DNA of 44,599 nt from Bacillota bacterium (GTDB lineage Bacteria; Bacillota; Bacilli; Paenibacillales; Paenibacillaceae), in the NCBI GenBank assembly GCA_023460795.1, contig JAEWPC010000087.1:1-44599 (forward strand), read 5' to 3'. Below the pieces are notes generated by a model that saw only the letters and a program-made list of their open reading frames with translations, was not told the DNA's origin and did no database searches. Made by a program: the position numbers and the translations under genes. Below, piece by piece: positions 18,018 to 25,271 of the stretch (the first letter of the stretch is position 1; each line of letters opens with the position of its first letter).

Positions 18018-18132
18018 GTCGAACTGCATGCGAGGTTTGGGGTGGAACGCGCGACATAGTTCGGGTAAGTCGAACTGCATGCGAGGTTTGGGGCGGTACG
18101 CGCGATATAGTTCGGGGTAGTCGAACTGTATG
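18018..18132. repeat. 51-nt tandem repeat, 2.3 copies
   Basis: Copies begin at 18018, 18069 and 18120 (partial), each opening with GTCGAACTG. Full copies are 51 bases and about 90% identical. Within each unit CGAACT and AGTTCG can pair, so each can fold as a hairpin. It lies in the 405-base gap between araA and the DUF3892 gene. Translation in any frame gives only the repeat itself, so I regard it as non-coding. Confidence 0.85.
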
Positions 18133-18147
18133 ACGATTTACATGTAA

Positions 18148-18192
18148 AATAGCTGCCACGTCGAGGTATTCCCCTCAAACGCAGCAGCTATT
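18148..18192 (-). terminator. Terminator of the DUF3892 gene
   Basis: A 9-bp stem (AATAGCTGC/GCAGCTATT) with additional internal CCTC/GAGG pairing is followed by TTTA on the minus strand, 3 bases after the stop codon. Confidence 0.7.
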
Positions 18193-18194
18193 CA

Positions 18195-18434
18195 CTAGAA
18201 TGTCGGCAAGTTGTCGAGATTGTTGTCTTCGCGGCCGTCGGGATTCGAGCGCAAATGCTCGTCGCCGTCGCGGCCCTTGAACACGTTCACGTTCTCGATC
18301 TGGTCCGCCTTGGCCATCTGCTGCGCTTCCTTGTATCCGACGACCTGCCCGGAAGAAAGCTTCAGTTCCACGATGTCGCCATCGCCGTTTTTGCGGACCG
18401 CCGTCACTTGCTGCCTTTGATTGTTCGTTTCCAT
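18195..18434 (-). CDS. DUF3892 small protein
   Basis: A 79-residue soluble protein of the DUF3892 family. The core has the pattern VTAVRKNGDGDIVELKL, then GYKEAQQMAKADQI and a conserved tail HLRSNPDGREDNNLDNLPTF. The family is common in spore-forming Bacillota and has no established function. GGAGGTG lies 7 bases before the ATG. The gene is monocistronic with its own terminator, and is bracketed by the 21-nt inverted repeats. Confidence 0.92.
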   Translation of the reverse strand: METNNQRQQVTAVRKNGDGDIVELKLSSGQVVGYKEAQQMAKADQIENVNVFKGRDGDEHLRSNPDGREDNNLDNLPTF

Positions 18435-18496
18435 CGCAATCCACCTCCGTAGCGTAGTTTTCGCACGTTGATGGATTACGATACATGGCGCGGTTT

Positions 18497-18517
18497 CTGA
18501 GCGAAGGGGATATCGTT
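18497..18517 (-). repeat. 21-nt inverted repeat, right copy
   Basis: This is the exact reverse complement of 17951-17971. It lies 15 bases beyond the stop of the alpha-galactosidase gene. The copies are too far apart to act as a normal terminator stem. Confidence 0.85.
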
Positions 18518-18532
18518 ATAAGGCAACCGCAA

Positions 18533-20722
18533 CTACACCCTCACGAACCGCCACATATGACTCTTATAGTCGCCATGCAATTTCGGAACCGGAAGTCCGG
18601 CGTACATCAGTTGGTCGCCGCCGTACACGGCATCCGTGCCGACCAACCGATACTGCGCTAACGGGTCCAAGCCTTTGAACTGCACCCAATCTAACGGAGC
18701 GTTAGGCTCGGCGAGCACGCGAACGTAGACGGCGAACGCTTCTGTGCCGTCCTCGGACACCATCATCCAGGCCGTGTCGTTGCCTTCGAACGGACTGCGC
18801 AGCCGATAGAGCGAACCGAATTGAACCAGATGGCGAATCTCTTTATACTCTGCAACCTGCCGCTTCACCTCGGCCCTCTCTTCCTCGGACATCTTGGTCA
18901 AATCCAGCTCGTAGCCGAAGTTGCCCGACATCGCGACCGCGCCGCGAGTTTCCAAGGACGTCATGCGATGCACCTGATGGTTCGGCACCGCGGACACGTG
19001 CGCGCCCATCGTGCTGATCGGGTATACGAGACTCGTGCCGTATTGGATGCGGAGACGACTGATCGCGTCGGTGTTATCGCTCGTCCACGTCTGCGGCATG
19101 TAATGAAGCATCCCCGGATCGAATCGGCCGCCGCCGCCGGAGCAGCTCTCGAACAGGATATGCGGGAACGACGTCGTAACTGTCTCGAGCACGCGATACA
19201 GCCCGAGCATATAACGGTGAGCCGTCTCGCGTTGGCGTTCCGGAGGCAGCAACGCCGAGCCGATCTCCGACATGTTGCGGTTCATATCCCATTTGACATA
19301 AGTGATCGGCGCGCTCCGCAAAACGCTGCCGATCGACTCGATAATGTAATCGCATACGTCCGCACGGGACAAATCCAAGATGAGCTGGCTGCGCGCTTCC
19401 GTTCTCCGGCGCCCTTCGACATGCAAGCACCAGTCCGGATGAGCCCGGTATAGATCGCTGTCCGGCGATACCATCTCCGGCTCGAACCATAGCCCGAACT
19501 GCATGTCTAGCTTATTTACGCGTTTCGCCAAATCGTCCAAGCCTGCCGGAAGCTTCTTCAGGTCCACCTTCCAATCGCCAAGCGAGCTATTGTCGCTGTC
19601 GCGTCGGCCGAACCAACCGTCGTCCAGCACGAACAGCTCGATTCCGAGCTCGCTGCCGACTTTGGCGATTTGCTCGATTTTGTCGGCATTGAATCCGAAG
19701 TACGTCGCTTCCCAGTTGTTCACGAGCACCGGACGCGTCCGGTCCCTGTATTCGCCGCGGCATAACCGCGTGCGATAGAGACGATGATAGATGCGAGACA
19801 TCTCGCCAAGCCCCTCGCCGGAGTATACCATGATAAGCTCAGGCGTCCGGAACGTCTCGCCGCTCTCGAGCAGCCAGTTGAAATCGAACGGATTAATGCC
19901 CATCGATACGCGTGTCGTTCGGAACTGGTCGACCTCCGCTTGCGCAACGAAGCTGCCGCTGTACACCAAGCTGAATCCGTATGCATCGCCATGATCTTCT
20001 CCCGCTCCGGGAGACAGCAGCGCGATGAACGGATTTTGCTGATGGCTGCTCGAACCGCGCCGGCTTTCGACGGAAGTCGTGCCCGGCGTCAAGCGGCGTC
20101 TATAGACATCGCGCTCGCGAGCCCATGCGCCGGACAGTTGCAGCAGCTCGAACCGATCGTGCTTGAAGTCGACGCTAGCGCTAAGCGCGCGAAGCAGACG
20201 GATCGGCTTACCGCTCGCGTTGGTGAACTTGACCGACCGCGCGATCGCATCGTGCGAGGCGAACACCGTATAAGAAAGCACGGCTTCCAAGCCCGCGTAA
20301 TCGTCTCGCAGCGTGATCTCCAAAGTGTGCGCTTCCGAGTCGTCCTCTACGTAGGTCGCAGGCAGCCCTTCAAGCGCAGGCTTGCCCGCAACGATCCGGT
20401 GACTCGCATAGACAAGCTCCGTGATCGTAGAACCGTCCGCCAATTGCGCCTGGTAAGCCGGATGGCGGAAATCGCTGGCTCCGTATGCGGGATACTCCTG
20501 CGGCAGCGTATCGAAGGAAACCGTGCGATCCTCCGGATAGGGATTTGGGCTGAACGACGCGCGCTCCGTGAACTCCAGCATCCCTACCCACGGCGCGTCC
20601 GCGACTTTGCGTCCCCAGTAGGCGTGAACCGGCACTCCATTGTTAATCAATCGAATGATATAGCTCGTCCGAGGCGTCTGAAGATGAAAGACTCGCTGCT
20701 CGGCGTTATAAGATATCGGCAT
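18533..20722 (-). CDS. Alpha-galactosidase, glycoside hydrolase family 36
   Basis: Releases terminal alpha-galactose from melibiose, raffinose-type sugars or galactomannan fragments, inside the cell (no signal peptide). The 729-residue protein has the GH36 plan: N-terminal beta-sandwich (1-~330), TIM barrel and C-terminal beta domain. The nucleophile is D479 (YVKWDMNRNM) and the acid/base D549 (QTWTSDNTDAISR). The motif FVLDDGWFGRRDSDNSSLGD marks the Bacillus-type subgroup. AGGAGG lies 7 bases before the ATG, and a TATAAT box is at 20764-20769 on the minus strand. No transporter is linked. Confidence 0.97.
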   Translation of the reverse strand: MPISYNAEQRVFHLQTPRTSYIIRLINNGVPVHAYWGRKVADAPWVGMLEFTERASFSPNPYPEDRTVSFDTLPQEYPAYGASDFRHPAYQAQLADGSTITELVYASHRIVAGKPALEGLPATYVEDDSEAHTLEITLRDDYAGLEAVLSYTVFASHDAIARSVKFTNASGKPIRLLRALSASVDFKHDRFELLQLSGAWARERDVYRRRLTPGTTSVESRRGSSSHQQNPFIALLSPGAGEDHGDAYGFSLVYSGSFVAQAEVDQFRTTRVSMGINPFDFNWLLESGETFRTPELIMVYSGEGLGEMSRIYHRLYRTRLCRGEYRDRTRPVLVNNWEATYFGFNADKIEQIAKVGSELGIELFVLDDGWFGRRDSDNSSLGDWKVDLKKLPAGLDDLAKRVNKLDMQFGLWFEPEMVSPDSDLYRAHPDWCLHVEGRRRTEARSQLILDLSRADVCDYIIESIGSVLRSAPITYVKWDMNRNMSEIGSALLPPERQRETAHRYMLGLYRVLETVTTSFPHILFESCSGGGGRFDPGMLHYMPQTWTSDNTDAISRLRIQYGTSLVYPISTMGAHVSAVPNHQVHRMTSLETRGAVAMSGNFGYELDLTKMSEEERAEVKRQVAEYKEIRHLVQFGSLYRLRSPFEGNDTAWMMVSEDGTEAFAVYVRVLAEPNAPLDWVQFKGLDPLAQYRLVGTDAVYGGDQLMYAGLPVPKLHGDYKSHMWRFVRV

Positions 20723-20827
20723 AACAAAGCCTCCTAGACCTGAATGAGATTACGCTAACCCTCATTATAGGCGCAGGAGGCTATGTTTCCCATATCGATT
20801 TCCACGCATGCATATAAGAATATGAAA

Positions 20828-21238
20828 CTAGACGACTCCCGCATAGCTCCGATATCTCGATTCGACCATCGCCTTGCTGAACGCGTTCGCGAGCGTCTCC
20901 AAATACGAATAGTCGGTCGATTCGATCGATTCCCGATCACCCGAGGCGAAAGCGAGAGTCAGCCGATGAACGGGCTTGCGAAGGAAGTAGTTCGCCGCCG
21001 ATCCGATCAAGCCGAGAGCCCCGAGCAGCGCGACGAGGTTATGATACTTGTACTCCCACCCCAGTCCGCCTACAATGAACGCGACTTCTAACACTAATAA
21101 CGTGTACGGAATGACTCTTTTGCTTTTAACCAATCGGATCGAAGACAGATGCGCCATGGCGAATCTGGCGCTGCTGGTAATGAACAAGTCTTTCGTAAGC
21201 GTGAAGTTTACGTCTTTGTAGATAGGCTGATGGTCCAC
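20828..21238 (-). CDS. DUF6232-like small membrane protein
   Basis: About 136 residues. An N-terminal beta-rich segment (IYKDVNFTLTKDLFITSS) precedes two adjacent hydrophobic helices (about 46-66 and 68-88), then a short soluble tail (LTLAFASGDRESIES...). This is the plan of the DUF6232 family, of unknown function; the assignment is by pattern only. The ATG at 21244 is only 1 base from AGGAGG, so the GTG at 21238 (7-base spacing) is preferred; the difference is two residues. It has no evident partner gene. Confidence 0.75.
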   Translation of the reverse strand: MDHQPIYKDVNFTLTKDLFITSSARFAMAHLSSIRLVKSKRVIPYTLLVLEVAFIVGGLGWEYKYHNLVALLGALGLIGSAANYFLRKPVHRLTLAFASGDRESIESTDYSYLETLANAFSKAMVESRYRSYAGVV

Positions 21239-21404
21239 TTTCATACCTCCTCGGCGTGTTGAATCTTCGTCAGGCTCGATCGATCTCGCCCTCTTGTATA
21301 ATCATGTAATTTCGACATCGATGTGGAAATCCCTACCTCGGGCGATCCCAACTGGATAATATTTCAAAGGTATACGCCGCATGGCTCTCACGTTACTGTC
21401 AGAA

Positions 21405-21465
21405 GAAAATAAAGTATTAGACTGAAAAATAAAGTATTAGATTAGGAAAATAAAGTTGTAGACTG
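21405..21465 (+). repeat. Three-copy 20-nt repeat at the left edge of the low-GC island
   Basis: Copies begin at 21405, 21425 and 21446, with consensus AAAATAAAGTnnTAGACTG. The first, extended to 22 bases (21405-21426), is an exact inverted match to 23701-23722. Related copies also occur at 23436-23449 (same strand) and 23635-23652 (opposite strand). The rest of the gap 21245-21512 holds nothing else I can name. Confidence 0.85.
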
Positions 21466-21512
21466 ATGAGACTCATTTGTAGTCGTCGTAACGATAAAAC
21501 AATTGTTCAACT

Positions 21513-22055
21513 TTATCGAACGATCGAAGTACCATCGCTTTTATAAAAAACAACAGAACTTTTCCCTACATCAAAATTGTTTGAATAATCAAAAATAGCA
21601 AACCATATTTTACCAATATTTGAGCTGGTGATGGTAGCTTCATGTACCTTTTGAATACTAGAAGTGTTCTCTACTGCAATATTAATAATTGATGAGTCAG
21701 AAATGTATCCATAGTAAATTGCAAGATAATTGCCTCCAATAGATTGTGATGTGAAAGACCAAGGGTAGTCCATGCTATTTTTTTGAGCATAGCCAGCTGA
21801 TCCGATGACTTTAAACCGATCCCATCTTTTTTTCAGCAATGCAATACCTATTTGTTGAGAATTAATGTCTTCATAAAAAACCAAATCAGTGTTCTCAATA
21901 GGTTCAGAGTGAATAATTTGCTTGAAATTAATACCGTTTTTTACCAAGGCAGACTCTATACTGCGGTCTCCCAACCGGTTGAGGAAGTTAATTGTGGAAA
22001 TTAGCGCTACTAAAATTAATGTTATCAGTGACAGGATAAGCACACGTTTCTTCAA
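21513..22055 (-). CDS. Unrecognised membrane-anchored protein (low-GC island)
   Basis: A 180-residue protein I do not recognise. It has one N-terminal membrane helix after two lysines (KKRVLILSLITLILVALIS) and a predicted outer domain rich in beta-forming residues (DLVFYEDINSQQIGIALLKK, IGGNYLAIYYGY, IWFAIFDYSNNFDVG). No cysteines or catalytic motif stand out. The start is a TTG at 22055, 7 bases after GGAGG; a start 17 codons upstream lacks a ribosome site. Codon use is clearly AT-rich compared with neighbours, suggesting transfer. It is divergent from the secreted-protein gene on the other side of 22.1-22.2 kb. Confidence 0.7.
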   Translation of the reverse strand: MKKRVLILSLITLILVALISTINFLNRLGDRSIESALVKNGINFKQIIHSEPIENTDLVFYEDINSQQIGIALLKKRWDRFKVIGSAGYAQKNSMDYPWSFTSQSIGGNYLAIYYGYISDSSIINIAVENTSSIQKVHEATITSSNIGKIWFAIFDYSNNFDVGKSSVVFYKSDGTSIVR

Positions 22056-22246
22056 ATCGACACCTCCTTGTAGTTTTTTGTAATAATTTGCACTGTACTC
22101 TGTCAAGTGCTCACATAGAGACCTTGAAAGGATTTTTGCGTTCCTGTGGGTGCCAACGGTTTCACATTATAGCCCTACGTACATTTGATAAAAGGTAAAG
22201 ATTTCCTGAAAATTGATTAAATAAGAAGAAATTTTTTACTCTCGCA

Positions 22247-22954
22247 TTGTCATTAGTCATTCTTGTTTCATTTTCTGCAGTAAGTTATGGAAAGGAGACT
22301 CTCACTAGAGATCAGAAAATTTTGGCTCTAGGAACACCAGCTGATGCACTTACACACATGAGTGACAGTAATAAAGATTATGTTGCTAACTTATATGATA
22401 AGTCCAAGGGAACGGCACGATATACATCAGAATCGGGACCAACGCTAAGGTCTTCCTCAGATATATACATCTATGCTTATACAGTAGATGTAGCTGCTGA
22501 TTCGACTTATAAATATAAAGAGATACATTTCACTGGAAACACATATGCAAATTCAAATGATATATATGGCAGTGCACTTGGTATGGGAATTGCATGGTCT
22601 AATAATTGGGGTTATGTGTCATCTGAAACTACTGCCCACTGGAAGCATAAGAACTTTTGGGGATCTGTAATCAATGAATATGAAGATGGAATTATTGATG
22701 CATATACACCTCAAGTTGGTATTTCCTTTAAGTACGAGGATTTGCATTCTAATGCTTACGGCCTTTCAATGAATGGTTATGTGAAATTAAGAATTAGCAA
22801 AACATCAAGTGGAACAACAGATTTTTCAGCCAAATTTGGTTACTCTGAGGATGATGTAGCTTGGAGTGCAACAATCTCAGCTCCTCCAGCTATTTCATTC
22901 TCTCCTACAACATCAATTTACCAAAGAGCCTACCCAGGGAGCTTCACGTACTAA
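22247..22954 (+). CDS. Unrecognised secreted protein, start codon apparently lost
   Basis: The 235-residue frame begins at a TTG inside what looks like a signal peptide. Reading upstream in the same frame from 22217 gives LNKKKFFTLALSLVILVS before a stop at 22214. That is an ideal secretion signal, except that its first codon is TTA, not a start. The mature part (after about AVSYG) is rich in Ser, Tyr and Thr, with repeated aromatic beta-strand patterns (IYIYAYTVDVAADSTYKYK, GMGIAWSNNWGYVSS), and ends PGSFTY. No family was recognised. The gene is AT-rich and followed by a good terminator. It is either recently inactivated, frameshifted or read from an unusual start. Confidence 0.55.
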   Translation: MSLVILVSFSAVSYGKETLTRDQKILALGTPADALTHMSDSNKDYVANLYDKSKGTARYTSESGPTLRSSSDIYIYAYTVDVAADSTYKYKEIHFTGNTYANSNDIYGSALGMGIAWSNNWGYVSSETTAHWKHKNFWGSVINEYEDGIIDAYTPQVGISFKYEDLHSNAYGLSMNGYVKLRISKTSSGTTDFSAKFGYSEDDVAWSATISAPPAISFSPTTSIYQRAYPGSFTY

Positions 22955-22998
22955 AACCTGACTCGCTTTCAATAACACAATGACTGAAAAACTCTCCT

Positions 22999-23042
22999 AA
23001 TATAGTAACCCTCATTCTTAACAAGAAGAGGGTTATTATATT
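22999..23042 (+). terminator. Terminator after the secreted-protein gene
   Basis: A long stem of about 13 bp (GTAACCCTC paired with GAGGGTTAT plus flanking A/T pairs) is followed by ATTTTCG. It lies 45 bases after the stop codon. Confidence 0.75.
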
Positions 23043-23068
23043 TTCGTTCCACTCTGCGTACCTGTGGC

Positions 23069-23266
23069 CTAACACGGATTCTGCTTTACGTAAGTCGTCG
23101 CAGATATTTCTCCAATTCGCAGTGAGCTGTAAACGTCCGCGTTGAAAGCTCGGTTGGATAGCAGCAGGTGTGACGCTTCCGGCATATTATTAAGATCATG
23201 GCTCATGTGACAAGCTATGCAGTTAGGAGTAATCATCGATCGTAATATACACGCTTGAGACAACAT
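23069..23266 (-). CDS. Possible small protein with a CxxCH motif
   Basis: A 65-codon frame preceded by AAAAAGGAAC, a weak ribosome site. It contains NCIACHMSH, a CxxCH pattern that in c-type cytochromes binds haem, but there is no signal peptide and no cytochrome-maturation context, so this may be chance. No homology was recognised. It could equally be non-coding island sequence. Confidence 0.2.
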   Translation of the reverse strand: MLSQACILRSMITPNCIACHMSHDLNNMPEASHLLLSNRAFNADVYSSLRIGEISATTYVKQNPC

Positions 23267-23714
23267 TTAGTTCCTTTTTCAAATGATATCGTTACATAAT
23301 TAAATCGTAAGTGAAATTAAACTAGCAGATGGTCATATTAACAGAAAAAGTAGACATGCTTTTAAACGAAATTATGTTTGCTCCGCCGTAAATTCAGCCC
23401 TGCGGCGGTTATCCCATAACGCAACAATACATTATCAAAGTTGTAGACTAGCACGTTGGCTCGTGCAGATACACCTCTCACTACAGGATGACGCGGCGAA
23501 GCAGGGCTTTCCGTTCGGCGCGCCGGCGCCGCGCGGCCATGCACAATGTTTGTGCGCGAGCGGAGCTTCGCGTGACGTCATCCGGAAGCAACAGCGCGCT
23601 GCCGGTGACGACGGCCGGATCGGATCCATTACTCCAGTCTAAAACTTATTTCTGTAAAGCTGACGATTTTTCAAAGTATAAACCGCATCAAATCAATGCC
23701 TTCAGTCTAATACT
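23267..23714. other. Gene-free, hairpin-rich segment inside the island
   Basis: No convincing gene. An AT-rich part (to ~23375) is followed by a block that is abruptly GC-rich (about 23455-23630). The block holds several short palindromes: CCGCCG/CGGCGG around 23385-23410, GCACGTTGGCTCGTGC near 23451-23466, GCACAATGTTTGTGC near 23540-23554 and a GC-only GGCGCGCCGGCGCC near 23518-23531. Two repeat-family copies lie in it (23436-23449 and 23635-23652). Confidence 0.5.
23635..23652 (-). repeat. Island repeat family member
   Basis: On the minus strand it reads GAAATAAGTTTTAGACTG, a variant of the left-edge repeat in inverse orientation. Confidence 0.65.
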
Positions 23715-23722
23715 TTATTTTC
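23701..23722 (-). repeat. 22-nt inverted repeat, right edge of the low-GC island
   Basis: A perfect 22-base reverse complement of 21405-21426. It overlaps the last codons and the stop of the acetyltransferase gene (stop at 23715-23717). Confidence 0.9.
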
Positions 23723-24236
23723 TCAGTACAGTTACCTCATCTAAATCCAGACGCCATTCGTTGCATTGCATAAAATTCCCTTTCGGGTACTCGAATTCGC
23801 ATTCGCCGACGAACGTGAAATGATTTTTCCTGCAGATCGCGTTGGAAGCCGTATTGTCGACGGACGGAAAAGCATACACAAACCGATGCTTCCTCTCCGA
23901 CTTGGCACTGGCGATCGCTGCTCCGGTAGCCGCAACGGCAACGCCTCTTCCTTGAAACTCAGGCAATACGCTCCAACCGATTTCATACACCGTTTCACCG
24001 TGGTGGACCGTTTCCCAATACCCGATACCGCCAACCGTTTCGAGGGTTGGGAGCCATACCGTGCGGCACATACGTCCAGACCCCGCTTGGTTAACCTTCA
24101 AATATCGCTTATGGCGGGCGATGAGCTGTTCCTCGGTCTCTGGACCCCCAAGGTGCCGTGTCATCTCCGGGGCATTCATTCGTCGCAGTAGTTCGATGTA
24201 GGCCTCTTCATCTGCCCAAGATTCAAGTCGGATCAT
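23715..24236 (-). CDS. GNAT-family N-acetyltransferase
   Basis: A 173-residue acetyltransferase of the RimJ/RimL-like GNAT type. The acetyl-CoA loop is visible as LPEFQGRGVAVAATGAAIA (Q/RxxGxG/A pattern), after the strand VYEIGWSV. SVDNTASNAICRKNHFTFVGE is the typical C-terminal segment. The substrate is unknown. GGAG lies 8 bases before the ATG. The last residues (LRK and the stop) are encoded by the 22-nt island repeat, so the original C-terminus may have been replaced when that repeat arrived. Confidence 0.9.
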   Translation of the reverse strand: MIRLESWADEEAYIELLRRMNAPEMTRHLGGPETEEQLIARHKRYLKVNQAGSGRMCRTVWLPTLETVGGIGYWETVHHGETVYEIGWSVLPEFQGRGVAVAATGAAIASAKSERKHRFVYAFPSVDNTASNAICRKNHFTFVGECEFEYPKGNFMQCNEWRLDLDEVTVLRK

Positions 24237-24271
24237 TGCGCTCGCTCCATCTCTTGCCTGATTTTACCTCT

Positions 24272-24300
24272 ATTATAGAACAAATGTTCTCGTATGGTAA
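24272..24300 (-). promoter_or_regulatory. Candidate promoter of the acetyltransferase gene
   Basis: On the minus strand TTACCA and a perfect TATAAT are spaced by 17 bases, ending 36 bases before the ATG. The box lies at the end of the rhamnulokinase remnant. Confidence 0.5.
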
Positions 24301-24488
24301 ACCAAAAACATTCCGCCTTCATTCGAGAATTCCAGCTCCATCGTCTCCGGAGTGAGCAGCGGACCGTCCAGCTCCGTGCCGAGAAGCGACCACGTGCCGC
24401 ATACGAGGTAGGCGAACGGTTCGTCGCCCGTCGCCGGCACGGCCGCGACAACCGACTCGATGTCGTGCGTGCCGACCGCCCCACCCAC
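24290..24488 (-). pseudogene. rhaB: Rhamnulokinase (rhaB) fragment
   Basis: About 60 codons of a sugar kinase of the FGGY family. The stretch VPATGDEPFAYLVCGTWSL followed by LGTEL and ELEFSNEGG is the rhamnulokinase ATP-binding region (family pattern CGTWSLLGTEL...NEGG). A full RhaB has roughly 480 residues; both ends are missing here, and the homology stops abruptly after NEGG. Just upstream (24490-24530) another frame reads PDMQWV, suggesting a frameshift in the decayed part. It is a relic of a lost rhamnose pathway or an imported fragment. Confidence 0.75.
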
Positions 24489-24536
24489 TGCATGTCGGGC
24501 ACGTCCAGCTCCTCGCGTACTGGCGGCTGTACGATG

Positions 24537-24776
24537 AATAACGGAACTGGGTTCCGCTATTCGGCGGGATAATTACACTTTTGGCGTAATAACGGAACTG
24601 GTTTCCGCTACCGACGCCGATTTGATGTGTTTGGGCGAGTATAGCCCGAAATAACGGAACGGTGTTCCGCTATTCGGCGAGGCGATGGCACTTTGGGCGT
24701 AATAACGGAACGGAGTTCCGCTATTCGGCGCGATATTGGCACTTTGAGCGTGATAACGGAACTGAGTTCCGTTATT
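24537..24776. repeat. Five-copy palindromic repeat array (51-nt pitch)
   Basis: Five copies of a 25-base hairpin unit, AATAACGGAAC-n3-GTTCCGCTATT, begin at 24537, 24588, 24650, 24701 and 24752. Steps are 51, 62, 51 and 51 bases. Between hairpins a semi-conserved spacer (TCGGCG...GGCACTTTG.GCGT) is shared. Both strands stay open across much of it, because 51 is 17 codons, but the 62-base step breaks any frame. That argues against a coding role. It lies between the rhaB remnant and a lipoprotein gene. Confidence 0.92.
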
Positions 24777-24854
24777 CTTCTGAACGATGACGCTTCCTCC
24801 ATTCTGCAACCAACCAAAGGGCTTTCGCGTCTAATCTTACGGAGGTGTTGTTCC

Positions 24855-25271
24855 GTGAGATTACAGGTAAAAGCCATCTTTATGTTTATGGCTATTGCAG
24901 CGCTGTTAACGGGATGTATGTTCGGCGATCCGCCGTTGCCTAAAGTCGCTGCGGGCAAAACAAAGATCCCCGTGACACAAAGCAGCTACTGCTGGGGCAA
25001 TAAATGCGCGGACTATGCCGCTCCGCAGGATCAATTGGGTGATAAGACGCCGACGATCGTCGAACCTGCCGCTCACATCAAGATCACTTATTCCGGCTCC
25101 AAGCCTAAGAAGTTAAACGTCAGCCGTGCAGGCGACGGTGGCTTCACCAACGTCCCGATCGAGGACGGCGCCATCCAAGCGCCGACCGAGCCCGGCGTTT
25201 ACTATTTCATGGTGTCCGCCTGGTGGAAGCGCGGCGATTCGTCAGGCGCCTTCGCGATTGAAGTCAAATAA
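24855..25271 (+). CDS. Small lipoprotein of unknown function
   Basis: A 138-residue lipoprotein. The signal peptide (VKAIFMFMAIAALLTGC) ends in the lipobox LLTGC, so the mature protein is tethered by its cysteine to the outer face of the membrane. The mature part has a Cys pair (SSYCWGNKCADY) and a beta-rich, Ig-like end (TEPGVYYFMVSAWWKRGDSSGAFAIEVK). The start is a GTG 8 bases after CGGAGGT; an upstream reading through the hairpin array has no ribosome site. The stop overlaps the convergent cupin gene by 8 bases. Confidence 0.87.
   Translation: MRLQVKAIFMFMAIAALLTGCMFGDPPLPKVAAGKTKIPVTQSSYCWGNKCADYAAPQDQLGDKTPTIVEPAAHIKITYSGSKPKKLNVSRAGDGGFTNVPIEDGAIQAPTEPGVYYFMVSAWWKRGDSSGAFAIEVK

Noticed and set aside
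18018..18132. CRISPR-like array
   Set aside because: The units are contiguous 51-mers with no variable spacers, and no cas genes are present. The same applies to the arrays at 24.5 and 38.4 kb.
17968..18159. A 63-codon minus-strand frame over the 51-nt tandem repeat
   Set aside because: It consists almost only of repeat translation, has no ribosome site and ends inside the terminator and repeat region.
21405..21465. Terminal repeats of a standard insertion sequence
   Set aside because: No transposase or transposase fragment lies between the copies, and the multiple tandem copies at the edge are not typical of insertion-sequence ends.
23069..23266. CxxCH as evidence for a small cytochrome
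   Set aside because: There is no secretion signal, no other haem context and only a weak ribosome site; kept as a low-confidence gene only.
24573..24809. Repeat-containing open frames on both strands over the hairpin array
   Set aside because: The periodic peptide arises because 51 is a multiple of three; the 62-nt step breaks the periodicity, no ribosome site precedes them, and stems rather than codons are conserved.
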